The translations under genes were made by a program, and so were the position numbers. A stretch of 64,000 bases of DNA from Reinekea thalattae (lineage in GTDB: Bacteria > Pseudomonadota > Gammaproteobacteria > Pseudomonadales > Natronospirillaceae), in contig NZ_VKAD01000002.1 in assembly GCF_008041945.1 (NCBI RefSeq), positions 62,001-126,000 on the forward strand, written 5' to 3'. The notes beneath the pieces were generated by a model. It had not been told where the DNA came from and made no database searches. It saw only the letters and a program-made list of their open reading frames with translations. Position 1 is the first letter of the stretch. Each line of letters starts with the position of its first letter. Below are positions 44,345-53,699 of the stretch, piece after piece.

Positions 44345-46676
44345 AATGGACGCCCAATCAAGTGGGCATAAAGTGGTGGGTAAATCACTCAAGCACGAGA
44401 GCGCCATCGCTCAAGTTACCGGCCAAGCACAGTATGTCGACGATGCTCTGATTGCCGAACAAGCCTTGCATGCATACCCAGCGGTTGCCAACCAAACGGT
44501 CGGCTTAATCAAGTCTATTGATATCGACGCCGTATTAGCCGTAGAGGGTGTTGTGACGGTACTAACTGCTGCCGATATTCCTGGTAAAAAAGACATTGGC
44601 CCAGTGTTTCCCGGCGATGTATTACTGGCTGAAGATCAGCTGCAATATCATCATCAGCCGGTGGCGCTGGTGGTTGCCGAAAGTTTTGATATCGCCCGCA
44701 AAGCCGCTCGGTTGATCAAAGTTGAGGTTGAAGCGGATGAAACTAAGCCCGCGCTGTTGGATGTTGAGCAAGCCGTTGCACAGCAAGATTGGGTGCGTCC
44801 TCCTTTTACCATTAAGCGTGGCGATGTAGAGCAGGGCTTTGCCCAAGCGCCGCATCGTTTACGAGCAAGCATGACCTTAGGTGGCCAAGAGCACTTTTAT
44901 TTAGAAGGCCAAGTAGCTTACGCCTTACCGACTGACGATGGCGGCGTGTTTGTAAAAAGCTCCACTCAGCACCCGAGTGAAGTACAGCATCTGGTTGCCG
45001 AAGTTTTGGGCTTACCATTTAATGCCGTGACCGTTGAGATGCGTCGCATGGGCGGTGGTTTTGGCGGCAAAGAAACGCAAGCCGCGCCGTGGGCAGTTAT
45101 GGCAGCGTTGGCCTGCAAAAAAACCGCTCGGCCAGTAAAATTACGTTTAGCGCGTGCCGACGACTTTAAACTCACCGGCAAGCGTCATCCCTTTACTAAT
45201 CGCTACGATGTTGGCTTTGATGATCAGGGCACCATTATCGCCGCCGATATCAATGTGACTGGTCATTGCGGTTATTCACCGGATTTATCCGATGCCATTG
45301 TCGATCGCGCCATGTTCCATTCGGATAACGCCTACTTTTATGAAAACGTCACCATTACTGGTCAGCGTGCGCGCCTCAATACCGTCAGCCATACTGCTTA
45401 TCGCGGCTTTGGTGGGCCGCAAGGTGTCATGGTCGCCGAAGCTCTGATGGACGATGTTGCCCGCCGGTTGGGTAAAGACCCTGCCGATGTACGGCTGCAT
45501 AATTTGTATCGAGAAGGCCGCGATTTAACGCCTTACCACCAACCGGTAGAGCAGTTTGTGTTGGCCGATATGATGAACATGTTGATGACTCAAGCGAACT
45601 ATCGTCAACGCCGAGAAGCCATTACCGAATTTAACAAGCAGTCGCCAATCATTAAAAAAGGTTTGTCGATTACGCCAGTGAAGTTTGGTATTTCTTTTAC
45701 CGTGCAGCATCTTAATCAGGCCGGTGCTTTGGTGCATGTCTATACCGATGGCTCGATTCATCTGAACCACGGCGGCACAGAAATGGGCCAAGGGCTTAAC
45801 ACCAAAGTCCAGCAAATTGTCGCGCAGGTATTTGGTGTTTCGGCTGATCGCGTTGGTGTTAGTGCAACCCGAACCGATAAGGTGCCAAACACCTCGCCAA
45901 CGGCGGCTTCTTCCGGCACCGATTTAAACGGTATGGCGGCGCTTAACGCGGCGATGCTGATTAAAAACCGAATGATCGATTACATGGTTGAGCAGCTCGG
46001 AGCCGAAAAGGACAGCATCGAATTTGGCGATAACAAAGTCAGTTATCAAGACGGCGAAATCAGTTTTAAAGCGCTGGCGCAGCAAGCCTATATGGCACGC
46101 GTTAGTCTTTCTGCTAATGGTTATTACGCCACGCCGAAAATTCACTTTGATCGCAATGAAGGCAAGGGTCGACCATTTTTCTATTACTCGCATGGCGTTG
46201 CCTTAGCAGAGGTTCAGGTCGATACGCTCACCGGCGAGAACAGCCTGACGCATGTCGATATCATGCACGATGTTGGTAACTCGATTAATCCGGCCATCGA
46301 TATCGGCCAGATTGAAGGCGCATTTATTCAAGGCATGGGCTGGCTAACAACCGAAGATTTGCAATGGAATGAACGTGGCGAGCTGGCCAGCAATAGCCCG
46401 GCAACCTATAAAATCCCAGCCATTGGCGACACACCAAAACACTTTAAGGTGAACCTGTACGATTCAGAAAACCCAGAGCATACGGTGTTTAAATCGAAAG
46501 CCGTTGGTGAGCCGCCCTTTATGTTGGCCAGCTCCGTTTGGTGTGCATTAAGAGATGCGGTTGCCAGTGTTGCCGACTATAAGATTTCACCGCAGATGAA
46601 TGCGCCGGCAACACCGGAAGAAATTTTAAAAGCCATCACTGCGGTTAAACAACAGGCGTTAAATAATGCTGAATAA
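44331..46676 (+). CDS. xdhB: Xanthine dehydrogenase large subunit (molybdopterin)
   Basis: XdhB binds the molybdenum cofactor and oxidises hypoxanthine and xanthine to urate. The 781 residues have the cofactor loops MGGGFGGKETQ and HGGTEMGQGLNTK, RGFGGPQ, and the catalytic glutamate in VGEPPFMLASS near the C terminus. The ATG at 44331 has GAGGG eight bases upstream and overlaps xdhA by 14 bases; an ATG at 44346 is the alternative. It overlaps xdhC by 11 bases. Confidence 0.96.
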   Translation: MRHFKMDAQSSGHKVVGKSLKHESAIAQVTGQAQYVDDALIAEQALHAYPAVANQTVGLIKSIDIDAVLAVEGVVTVLTAADIPGKKDIGPVFPGDVLLAEDQLQYHHQPVALVVAESFDIARKAARLIKVEVEADETKPALLDVEQAVAQQDWVRPPFTIKRGDVEQGFAQAPHRLRASMTLGGQEHFYLEGQVAYALPTDDGGVFVKSSTQHPSEVQHLVAEVLGLPFNAVTVEMRRMGGGFGGKETQAAPWAVMAALACKKTARPVKLRLARADDFKLTGKRHPFTNRYDVGFDDQGTIIAADINVTGHCGYSPDLSDAIVDRAMFHSDNAYFYENVTITGQRARLNTVSHTAYRGFGGPQGVMVAEALMDDVARRLGKDPADVRLHNLYREGRDLTPYHQPVEQFVLADMMNMLMTQANYRQRREAITEFNKQSPIIKKGLSITPVKFGISFTVQHLNQAGALVHVYTDGSIHLNHGGTEMGQGLNTKVQQIVAQVFGVSADRVGVSATRTDKVPNTSPTAASSGTDLNGMAALNAAMLIKNRMIDYMVEQLGAEKDSIEFGDNKVSYQDGEISFKALAQQAYMARVSLSANGYYATPKIHFDRNEGKGRPFFYYSHGVALAEVQVDTLTGENSLTHVDIMHDVGNSINPAIDIGQIEGAFIQGMGWLTTEDLQWNERGELASNSPATYKIPAIGDTPKHFKVNLYDSENPEHTVFKSKAVGEPPFMLASSVWCALRDAVASVADYKISPQMNAPATPEEILKAITAVKQQALNNAE

Positions 46677-47535
46677 AAACACACAGGGTTTTCATAACAA
46701 TCGTTGGAGCGAGGCGGTGCACCTGTTAACGCAGCGCCAGTGCGACTATGTATTGGTGACGGTGTTGGCGACAAAAGGCTCAACACCACGTGAAAACGGT
46801 AGCAAGATGGTGATCAGTGGTGATGATATTTTCGATACCATCGGCGGTGGCCATCTAGAATTTAAAGTTATAGAAAAAGCTCGCCAGCTGTTGCTTGATC
46901 GACAATACGGTCAATGTTTAGAGCAGTTTTCTTTGGGCGCGAGTCTAGGTCAATGTTGTGGCGGCAGCGTCAGTGTGCTGTTTGAGTGCCAGCAAAATGT
47001 GGCAACCGAAGTGGTGGTTTTTGGCGCGGGTCATGTCGGCCACGCCTTAGTTGATACACTGTCTGGTTTACCTATTCGTGTGCGCTGGGTTGATAGCCGC
47101 GCAGACTTATTTCCAGCTCAACTGCCTGCAAATGCTCAAATACAACTCGAAGCTTACCCCGTTGATGCAGTTAAAGATGTGGCGAAAAACTCAATCTATA
47201 TCGTCTTAACGCATAACCATCAACTCGACTTTGAGCTCACCGAGCACATCTTAAAAAGAAACGATGCGTTGTTTTTAGGTGTTATTGGTTCAAACACTAA
47301 AGCAAAGCGTTTTCAGTTACGGTTAAAGCATAAGGGGTTTAATGCTTCGGCTATTGAGCAGATGCATTGTCCTGTAGGCTTATCAGATGTGACCGGTAAG
47401 CTGCCAAAAGAAATCGCCATTGCCATAGCGGGTCAAGTTATTCAGCAGTACCAAAGGCTGGCAGAAACAACACAGCAGGATTCGCTACAATGGCAGTCGG
47501 CAACATCGCAATTAACGCACCTTGTTGATGCCTAA
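46666..47535 (+). CDS. xdhC: Xanthine dehydrogenase accessory protein XdhC
   Basis: XdhC binds the molybdenum cofactor, assists its sulfuration and inserts it into XdhB. The 289 residues have the N-terminal XdhC/CoxI motif (VTVLATKGSTPRENGSKMVI, DTIGGGHLEF) and a Rossmann domain (VVVFGAGHVGHALVDTL, then VLTHNHQLDFE and FLGVIGSNTKAKRF). It overlaps the xdhB stop by 11 bases, so translation is coupled. This is the usual third gene of the proteobacterial operon. Confidence 0.95.
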   Translation: MLNKNTQGFHNNRWSEAVHLLTQRQCDYVLVTVLATKGSTPRENGSKMVISGDDIFDTIGGGHLEFKVIEKARQLLLDRQYGQCLEQFSLGASLGQCCGGSVSVLFECQQNVATEVVVFGAGHVGHALVDTLSGLPIRVRWVDSRADLFPAQLPANAQIQLEAYPVDAVKDVAKNSIYIVLTHNHQLDFELTEHILKRNDALFLGVIGSNTKAKRFQLRLKHKGFNASAIEQMHCPVGLSDVTGKLPKEIAIAIAGQVIQQYQRLAETTQQDSLQWQSATSQLTHLVDA

Positions 47536-47638
47536 CCCGTACAACATAAAATGGTAAAGCTAAAAGGTTACTAATTTGCTGGTTAGCTTTTCTTACTGAT
47601 CGATTTTTATTAATAGTCTTTTTACTAAGAGTTGAATT

Positions 47639-48148
47639 ATGAACATTGAGCAATTTAACTTACTGCCGCAACCGCAAGCCTTTAGTGCCTTAGAAAGCTG
47701 TTGCGTTGCTAAAAACTGGGTCGACGCCATGTTGGATCTGCGCCCCTTTGCCGACTTGCCAGCCTTGTATAAAAGTGCCGAAAGTATTTGGGAAAAATGC
47801 GCCGAAGCCGATTATTTGGCTGCGTTTGAAGGCCATCCGCGTATTGGTGATGTCGCTACATTAAAAGCCAAATATCAGCATACCGCCGGTATGGCAGGGC
47901 ACGAACAGCAAGGTATGTCGCAAGCCGATGAGCAATTGCTGCATCGTATGAAACAACGCAACGACGACTATTTTGATAAGTTTGGTTTTATTTTTATTGT
48001 TTGTGCTAGCGGTAAATCAGCACAACAGATGTTAGAGATTTTAGAGTCTCGTATCGGTAACGATTACAAAACTGAGCTGGCTATTGCCGCAAATGAGCAA
48101 ATGAAAATCACCCAAATACGATTAGAAAAACTATTTATTGCGGAATAA
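47639..48148 (+). CDS. uraD: OHCU decarboxylase
   Basis: UraD decarboxylates 2-oxo-4-hydroxy-4-carboxy-5-ureidoimidazoline to (S)-allantoin, the last step of urate breakdown to allantoin. The 169 residues have FEGHPRIGD with the catalytic histidine, AGHEQQGM, and KFGFIFIVCASGKSAQQML, then RIGNDYKTELAIAANEQ with the arginine and glutamate that define the family. It follows xdhC by 103 bases on the same strand. No uricase gene is between or next to it. Confidence 0.94.
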   Translation: MNIEQFNLLPQPQAFSALESCCVAKNWVDAMLDLRPFADLPALYKSAESIWEKCAEADYLAAFEGHPRIGDVATLKAKYQHTAGMAGHEQQGMSQADEQLLHRMKQRNDDYFDKFGFIFIVCASGKSAQQMLEILESRIGNDYKTELAIAANEQMKITQIRLEKLFIAE

Positions 48149-48277
48149 ATTTTTTTTTAATCGTTTTTTTAATCGACGCTTTTTTTAAAGTGACAGTTTT
48201 TTAAATGACTGCTTTTGTTTAAACAGTTTGTCGCCAGCTAAGCTAGGTTGGCAATTTATAAATGGAGTCCATAGAGT
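48149..48277. other. Four T-tracts between uraD and hiuH
   Basis: T-tracts at 48150-48158, 48164-48170, 48180-48186 and 48197-48202 have centres 13-16 bases apart, with TTTTTTTAATCG twice. Possible curved DNA or promoter upstream element for hiuH, or simple low-complexity sequence. Confidence 0.4.
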
Positions 48278-48613
48278 ATGTCTAGAAGCCCAATCACTAC
48301 ACACGTATTGGATACAGCGACCGGTAAGCCGGCCGAAAACGTCAGCATTGAACTGCATAAGCTGCAAGGCGAGCAATATCAACAATTGGCGGTGGCGAAT
48401 ACCGATGCCGACGGCCGAATTGCGCAGTGGCCAATCGCAGATGATCAGTTGGGTTTTGGTCAGTACAAGTTGGTGTTTAACCTAAAAGACTACTACGGTG
48501 ACGAGAGCTTTTTCCCAACGGTGGATATTGCCTTTGTCGTCAGTGATGAACGCCATCACCATGTGCCACTGTTGTTATCGCCATTTGGTTATTCCACTTA
48601 TCGCGGCAGTTAA
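48278..48613 (+). CDS. hiuH: 5-Hydroxyisourate hydrolase (transthyretin-like)
   Basis: HIU hydrolase opens the ring of 5-hydroxyisourate to OHCU, the substrate of UraD. The 111 residues have the transthyretin-fold motifs ITTHVLDTATGKPA, the RIAQWP strand, RHHHVPLLLSPFGYSTYRGS and the diagnostic C-terminal YRGS tetrapeptide. Catalytic histidines are visible in THVLD and HHHVPLL. No signal peptide is seen, so it is cytosolic. It is the last gene before the bidirectional terminator at 48641. Confidence 0.96.
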   Translation: MSRSPITTHVLDTATGKPAENVSIELHKLQGEQYQQLAVANTDADGRIAQWPIADDQLGFGQYKLVFNLKDYYGDESFFPTVDIAFVVSDERHHHVPLLLSPFGYSTYRGS

Positions 48614-48640
48614 TAAGTCGTTATAAAATGAAATTCAATT

Positions 48641-48668
48641 AAAAAGGCGGCTTATGAGCCGCCTTTTT
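48641..48668. terminator. Bidirectional rho-independent terminator between hiuH and pgi
   Basis: AAAAAGGCGGCT (48641-48652), loop tatg, AGCCGCCTTTTT (48657-48668): a perfect 12-bp stem with T-runs readable on both strands, serving converging hiuH and pgi. Confidence 0.92.
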
Positions 48669-48719
48669 AATGTTTAACCGAAATGTTATTAATCGAAAGC
48701 TTTTTAATCGAATAGTCGG

Positions 48720-50375
48720 TTATTTCTTCCAAGCTTTAAATTGATTGATCAGATTATTGGTCGAACTGTCGTGACTGTTGACCAATTCACTGTCGAGCAA
48801 TTCAGGTAGAATTTTATTCGCCAACTGCTTGCCCAATTCCACACCCCATTGGTCAAAAGAAAAAATATTCCAAATAACGCCCTGTACAAAAATTTTATGT
48901 TCGTACATCGCAACCAACGCACCTAAGCTAAACGGAGTGATCTGCTGAACTAAAAATGAGTTGGTTGGCTTATTGCCATTAAAGGTTTTAAAAGCCGTTA
49001 GCTGGTCTATTTCCTGTTCGGACTTTCCTGCATTAGCCAGTTCTTCTCTGACGACTTCGGCCGATTTACCAAATGCCAGCGCCTCTGTTTGAGCAAAAAA
49101 ATTCGACATCAATTTTGGGTGGTGGTCCGAAACTGGGTTGTGGCTAATTGCTGGTGCAATGAAATCGCACGGAATCATTTTGGTGCCCTGATGAATCAGT
49201 TGGTAAAAGGCGTGTTGGCCGTTAGTGCCCGGCTCGCCCCAAATAATAGGCCCAGTTTGGTAGTCCACAGCATCACCGTTACGGTCGGTGCATTTACCGT
49301 TAGATTCCATATCGCCTTGCTGGAAGTAAGCCGCAAAGCGATGCATGTATTGGTCGTAAGGTAAAATGGCAACGCTTTCTGCGTTATAAAAGTTGTTATA
49401 CCAAATACCCAAAAGCGCCAAAATAACCGGAATGTTTTGTTTGAATTCGGTTTCTGCAAAGTGATTATCCATGGCGTGAGCGCCATCAAGGAAGGCTGTG
49501 AAATTATCAAAGCCTATAGTCAGTGCAACCGATAAACCAATGGCCGACCAACTGGAATAACGGCCACCGACCCAATCCCAAAATTCAAACATGTTGTCGG
49601 TATCGATACCAAATTCATCGACTTTTTCTGCGTTGGTCGATAGCGCGACAAAGTGTTTAGCCACGTGGTTTTTATCTTTTGCTTGGTCTAAAAACCATTG
49701 CCTAGCTGTCATCGCATTAGTCATGGTTTCTTGTGTGGTAAAGGTTTTAGAGGCGATTAAAAATAGGGTTGTTTCTGGGTTAAGCGGCTTTAGCGTTTCA
49801 ACGATTTGTGTGCCATCGACGTTAGAAACAAAGTGGCTGTTAATATGCTCAACCTGATAGGGCTTAAGTGCTTCGGTGATCATCACCGGGCCAAGATCCG
49901 AACCACCAATACCAATGTTAACAATATCGGTAATGGCTTTGCCGCTATAACCGAGCCATTGGCCAGTATGTACCTTGCTGCAAAAGCTTTGCATTTTAGC
50001 TAACACAGCATTGACCTTTGGCATCACATCTTCGCCATCAACCATCACCGGATTATTACTGCGGTTACGCAAGGCGGTATGAAGCACAGCACGACCTTCG
50101 GTCTGGTTGATTTTTTCACCGCTGAACATAGCTTTAATAGCATCAGCAAGTTTGCACTCATCAGCTAACGCAATCAGCTTGGTGAGCGTTTCGTTGTTGA
50201 TCAGGTTTTTTGAATAATCGAATAGGAGTTGCTCGCCAAAGCGAATATTAAAGTCGTCGAAACGATCGGGCGATTGTGCGAACAATTCGGTCAGGGTGGT
50301 GCCGTTAAATTCGCTAAAGTGATGTTCTAAGTCTTTCCAGGCTGCTGTCGATGTTGGATTTATTGTATGGAGCAT
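48720..50375 (-). CDS. pgi: Glucose-6-phosphate isomerase
   Basis: It interconverts glucose 6-phosphate and fructose 6-phosphate. The 551 residues match the bacterial family. [31 protein letters not shown] and [20 protein letters not shown] are the sugar-phosphate signatures. The N-terminal START is [16 protein letters not shown]. It ends near the bidirectional terminator. mtlD, also present, feeds the same fructose 6-phosphate pool, but the two genes are far apart. Confidence 0.97.
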   Translation of the reverse strand: MLHTINPTSTAAWKDLEHHFSEFNGTTLTELFAQSPDRFDDFNIRFGEQLLFDYSKNLINNETLTKLIALADECKLADAIKAMFSGEKINQTEGRAVLHTALRNRSNNPVMVDGEDVMPKVNAVLAKMQSFCSKVHTGQWLGYSGKAITDIVNIGIGGSDLGPVMITEALKPYQVEHINSHFVSNVDGTQIVETLKPLNPETTLFLIASKTFTTQETMTNAMTARQWFLDQAKDKNHVAKHFVALSTNAEKVDEFGIDTDNMFEFWDWVGGRYSSWSAIGLSVALTIGFDNFTAFLDGAHAMDNHFAETEFKQNIPVILALLGIWYNNFYNAESVAILPYDQYMHRFAAYFQQGDMESNGKCTDRNGDAVDYQTGPIIWGEPGTNGQHAFYQLIHQGTKMIPCDFIAPAISHNPVSDHHPKLMSNFFAQTEALAFGKSAEVVREELANAGKSEQEIDQLTAFKTFNGNKPTNSFLVQQITPFSLGALVAMYEHKIFVQGVIWNIFSFDQWGVELGKQLANKILPELLDSELVNSHDSSTNNLINQFKAWKK

Positions 50376-50521
50376 AGGAACCTCTAGATAGATTGAAATC
50401 GGCTTTTTAAGCTAGCTAGCGCCAGTTAGCCGATGGACTCATGGTTAAATCAACGACTCAAAATGAATATTAAAGGCTACTTTAACTGATTAGCCAGCAG
50501 CTTCAAGCCAGCATTGACGCT

Positions 50522-51598
50522 CTAAAGGTTGTTGGTGAGCTGGGTCAGTAGTTTTTTAACCGGTGCGGCCAAACCAATAGACTGTTCACCGGCGTCCAAC
50601 AGGGCTGGGTTAAACCAAATATCATCGGACTCCTGCAATTCCGTTGGTGCTGCATCTAGCTTGGCGAGTACCGGCGTTATTTCTAGGTGGTAATGGCTAA
50701 AGGTATGGCGAAAGGTTGGCCAGTAATCGAGCTGATCCGTTTGATAATGCAGGCGGCAGTGATCGCTTAGCGCTTCGGCTTGGGCGAATTCTTTAAAGCT
50801 GTATAGGCCACCCCAAATGCCGCTGGCTGGGCGCTTTTCTAATAGGATACGGCCATCGGCTAGCTGTAGCATGAGCATAAGGGTGTGTTTTATCGGCTTG
50901 TCTTTTTTCGGCTTGGACTTGGGCAGCAACGAAACCTGATCACTGGCTAAAGCAAGGCAATGGTCGCTCAGTGGGCAATCGCCACATTTGGGTTTGCTAC
51001 GCGTACAAACCATCGCGCCTAAATCCATCATTGCTTGGTTATAGTCGGCAACCTGTTCGGTGGGTGTGAGTTGTTCGGCCCAATGCCATAATTGCTTTTG
51101 AGATTCGGTTGTTCCGGGCCATTCTTGCAGTGCAAAAAATCGGCTCAGTACACGCTTTACGTTGCCGTCTAATATCGCCTCGGCATGACCAAATACCGAA
51201 CTGGCGATAGCCGCTGCGGTAGAGCGTCCAATACCCGGAAGACTTTCTAAGTCCGTCGCATTGTCTGGCATTTCAGCTGAAAAATTGCGCACAACGGTTT
51301 TTGCCGCCTTGTGTAAATTACGCGCGCGAGCGTAGTAGCCTAAGCCGGTCCACAGGTGCAGCACCTCATCTTCGGGCGCACTAGCTAAATCACTTACCGT
51401 AGGGAAGCGCGCCATAAAGCGTTCAAAATAGGGGATGACCGTCGCAACCTGAGTCTGCTGCAACATCACTTCGGAAACCCAAACCCGATAGGCTGTTTTA
51501 CCCTGTTGCCAAGGCAAATGTTTACGGCCGTGCTGGGCAAACCAACTTAGAGTCAGCTGTTGAAAAGTCGTAGCGGATAGATGAATGGCTTCTGGCAT
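50522..51598 (-). CDS. mutY: A/G-specific adenine DNA glycosylase
   Basis: MutY removes adenine mispaired with 8-oxoguanine. From ATG 51598 the protein has 358 residues. [20 protein letters not shown] holds the catalytic glutamate, the helix-hairpin-helix is [26 protein letters not shown] holds the catalytic aspartate, and the 4Fe-4S cysteines are C-x6-C-x2-C-x5-C in [17 protein letters not shown]. The C-terminal part is the Nudix-like recognition domain. The ATG is six T after an upstream terminator stem; AGGTGG in that stem is the only Shine-Dalgarno sequence. A TTG at 51628 is a weaker in-frame start. Confidence 0.95.
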   Translation of the reverse strand: MPEAIHLSATTFQQLTLSWFAQHGRKHLPWQQGKTAYRVWVSEVMLQQTQVATVIPYFERFMARFPTVSDLASAPEDEVLHLWTGLGYYARARNLHKAAKTVVRNFSAEMPDNATDLESLPGIGRSTAAAIASSVFGHAEAILDGNVKRVLSRFFALQEWPGTTESQKQLWHWAEQLTPTEQVADYNQAMMDLGAMVCTRSKPKCGDCPLSDHCLALASDQVSLLPKSKPKKDKPIKHTLMLMLQLADGRILLEKRPASGIWGGLYSFKEFAQAEALSDHCRLHYQTDQLDYWPTFRHTFSHYHLEITPVLAKLDAAPTELQESDDIWFNPALLDAGEQSIGLAAPVKKLLTQLTNNL

Positions 51599-51622
51599 AA
51601 AAAAGCCACCTAAATAGGTGGC
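51599..51622 (-). terminator. Terminator of the FG-GAP lipoprotein gene overlapping the mutY RBS
   Basis: On the minus strand GCCACCT-attt-AGGTGGC (stem 51622-51605) is followed by six T directly before the mutY ATG. AGGTGG in the 3' arm is positioned as a Shine-Dalgarno sequence, so a readthrough message would hide it in the stem. Confidence 0.85.
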
Positions 51623-51660
51623 GTTCAATTAATTATAGAAGCTGCATAGTAAAAGATTCA

Positions 51661-53403
51661 TTAATACAAATAAACAGCACCAGAACTTGCTATGGGTTCA
51701 TCGGTGTATTGGCCGTTAATGCCACTGGCATTGGTATCTTCATAGGTTGTTGAAATAGCGATGGTTTTGTCATCACTAATCTGTACATTACCACCAAAAT
51801 ACTTTGATCTAGTTGGGTTAGTAGACTTTAAATAGCCCGTTTGTTGCCATGTTCCATCATTTGTTAATTGGAAAACATAGGCTGCGCCAGAATCTCTTTG
51901 TTCATTATTGTTAGGGTCACCTGTCAGTCCGATACCATTGCTGTCTTCTCCTGTTGCGCTGACAACCAGTAGTGTACCGCTACTGTCTAGATCGACTCTG
52001 TAACCAAAGTAATCGTATTTATTTTTATTTTGAGCTGTAATAAAGGCTGTTGGTTGCCATTGATCATTACTGTCTAAGTTGAAAATGAATACAACGCCAG
52101 GATCACGAACAAGTCGATCATCAATACTTGTAGCACCAACGGCAAGCACATTTCCTGCTTTGTTTAGACTAAAGCCCTTAGCAAAATCGTCGTAGTTGTC
52201 AGGGTTCGTGGCTTCTACGAACTGCTGAGCTTGCCATTGACCATTCTCTTTTGCATAAAGGTAAACGCGGCCTCTGACGCCTCTGTTTTGAGTATAACTA
52301 CTTACTGCCAAACTATTGCCATCACCACTTAAACTGATTTTATCACCGAATCTATTGTCACTTCTGGCGACTAAAATTATCGATTTGATGTACGCCTCTT
52401 CGTGCCAGCTAGCACCATTGTATTTGTAAAGATAAACAGCGCCAGCTCCCTGTCTTTTGTTTTGAGTATCAGGTGTTTGATGGGCACTGCTTTGATCTCC
52501 ATCCTCGCCAATTGCTGCAACGGCAAGAGTATTGCCGTCGTCACTTAAGCGGACTGAATGACCAAAAAGATCACCTTCTTCGGCGTTGCTGGCTTGAATA
52601 AAGTCTCGCAGGCGCCATTGGTTTGTTTCTTGATCACGAACATAGATATAAGCAGCCCCCGCATTTTTTGGATCACGGTCATTTGCGCTAGAGGCCGCTC
52701 GGTCTGCACCGAGAGCGCCAACTGCGAGAATGTTACCGTCTTTGCTTAGACTGACAGATGTTCCAAAGCGATTATATTCTTTGATGTTATCGGCTTTAAT
52801 GTGTGCTTGTTGAACCCAGTTATTTTCTGACAAGGTGTATATATAAACAGCGCCAGTATTAATGTATTCATTCTTACTTGAACTATTATTGTCGTAACTT
52901 ATATTTTCATTTGGTACGCCAACTGCGAGAGTCGAACCATCGGCACTGAGGTTGATATCTGAGCCGAACATATCAGTCATGTTTGGAGTGTTGCTTTTTA
53001 AGTGGCCAATAGCCTGATTGATAGTTTTGTTAACGGTTACTTCTGGGCTATCAACACAACCGTTTTGATTACAAGACTGCAAAACATAGCTGGCATTTGT
53101 ACGCTCATAAAGTGCTCGAACTGTAGTGTACAGATTGGTATTTGGTTCTATGTTTTCGCTGATAGTGACATAGCTGGATTGCGAGTCTAACTTTTCGAGT
53201 AGCTTATAATAGGTCGCACCTTCAACATCACTCCACGTAAACTCAAATACTTTAACCGGCTTCACAGAGAGTGTTAGCTCTGCGGCAACGTTAGGCATTC
53301 TTTGGCATGAAGAGACGAGCATACAGATGGCAATTATTGAAATTATGTTAAGGCGATACTTGAGTAGAAAAATGCAGTTATTAACGCTCATACCTATAAT
53401 CAT
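51661..53403 (-). CDS. FG-GAP repeat lipoprotein (integrin-alpha-like beta propeller)
   Basis: A 580-residue lipoprotein. The start at 53403 has AAGGA ten bases upstream; 53391 is an alternative. The signal ends in a lipobox MLVSSC. After a fibronectin-type III-like segment (about 40-125, TWSDVEGATYYKLLEKLDS) come about seven blades, each with FG-x-S-V-x-LS-x-DGNxLAVGA and GAVYIY-style strands, typical of FG-GAP propellers. Asp/Asn-rich loops between strands could bind calcium. Likely outer-membrane or surface-anchored binding protein. No enzyme motif is seen. Its terminator abuts mutY. Confidence 0.9.
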   Translation of the reverse strand: MIIGMSVNNCIFLLKYRLNIISIIAICMLVSSCQRMPNVAAELTLSVKPVKVFEFTWSDVEGATYYKLLEKLDSQSSYVTISENIEPNTNLYTTVRALYERTNASYVLQSCNQNGCVDSPEVTVNKTINQAIGHLKSNTPNMTDMFGSDINLSADGSTLAVGVPNENISYDNNSSSKNEYINTGAVYIYTLSENNWVQQAHIKADNIKEYNRFGTSVSLSKDGNILAVGALGADRAASSANDRDPKNAGAAYIYVRDQETNQWRLRDFIQASNAEEGDLFGHSVRLSDDGNTLAVAAIGEDGDQSSAHQTPDTQNKRQGAGAVYLYKYNGASWHEEAYIKSIILVARSDNRFGDKISLSGDGNSLAVSSYTQNRGVRGRVYLYAKENGQWQAQQFVEATNPDNYDDFAKGFSLNKAGNVLAVGATSIDDRLVRDPGVVFIFNLDSNDQWQPTAFITAQNKNKYDYFGYRVDLDSSGTLLVVSATGEDSNGIGLTGDPNNNEQRDSGAAYVFQLTNDGTWQQTGYLKSTNPTRSKYFGGNVQISDDKTIAISTTYEDTNASGINGQYTDEPIASSGAVYLY

Positions 53404-53699
53404 CAATGAAGAGTCCTTTAAATCTTAGTCAGGTTGACTGTGAACATTGAGTGTTGCATTACTGATACTGGATGGCAAGATTTAGACTGAAGTCGCCATC
53501 CTGTAAGTATAAAACGAAACGCTGCCATAAAATCCGGTAATGAAAGTATGAGTAGTAATTGGTATAAAGATCGACAAAGACTAAAAATTATTTACAGGCT
53601 ATATAAGAAATACGTAGAGGTTATTCAAAAAATATTTAGACATTATTTTACTGTTGCAGAGTTTATGTAAACGTAACTAACGTGACCCTTTTAAATCAA

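Noticed and set aside
43181-46206. Many minus-strand frames inside xdhA and xdhB
   Set aside because: All are shadows of the xdh genes with no recognisable domain and no start signals.
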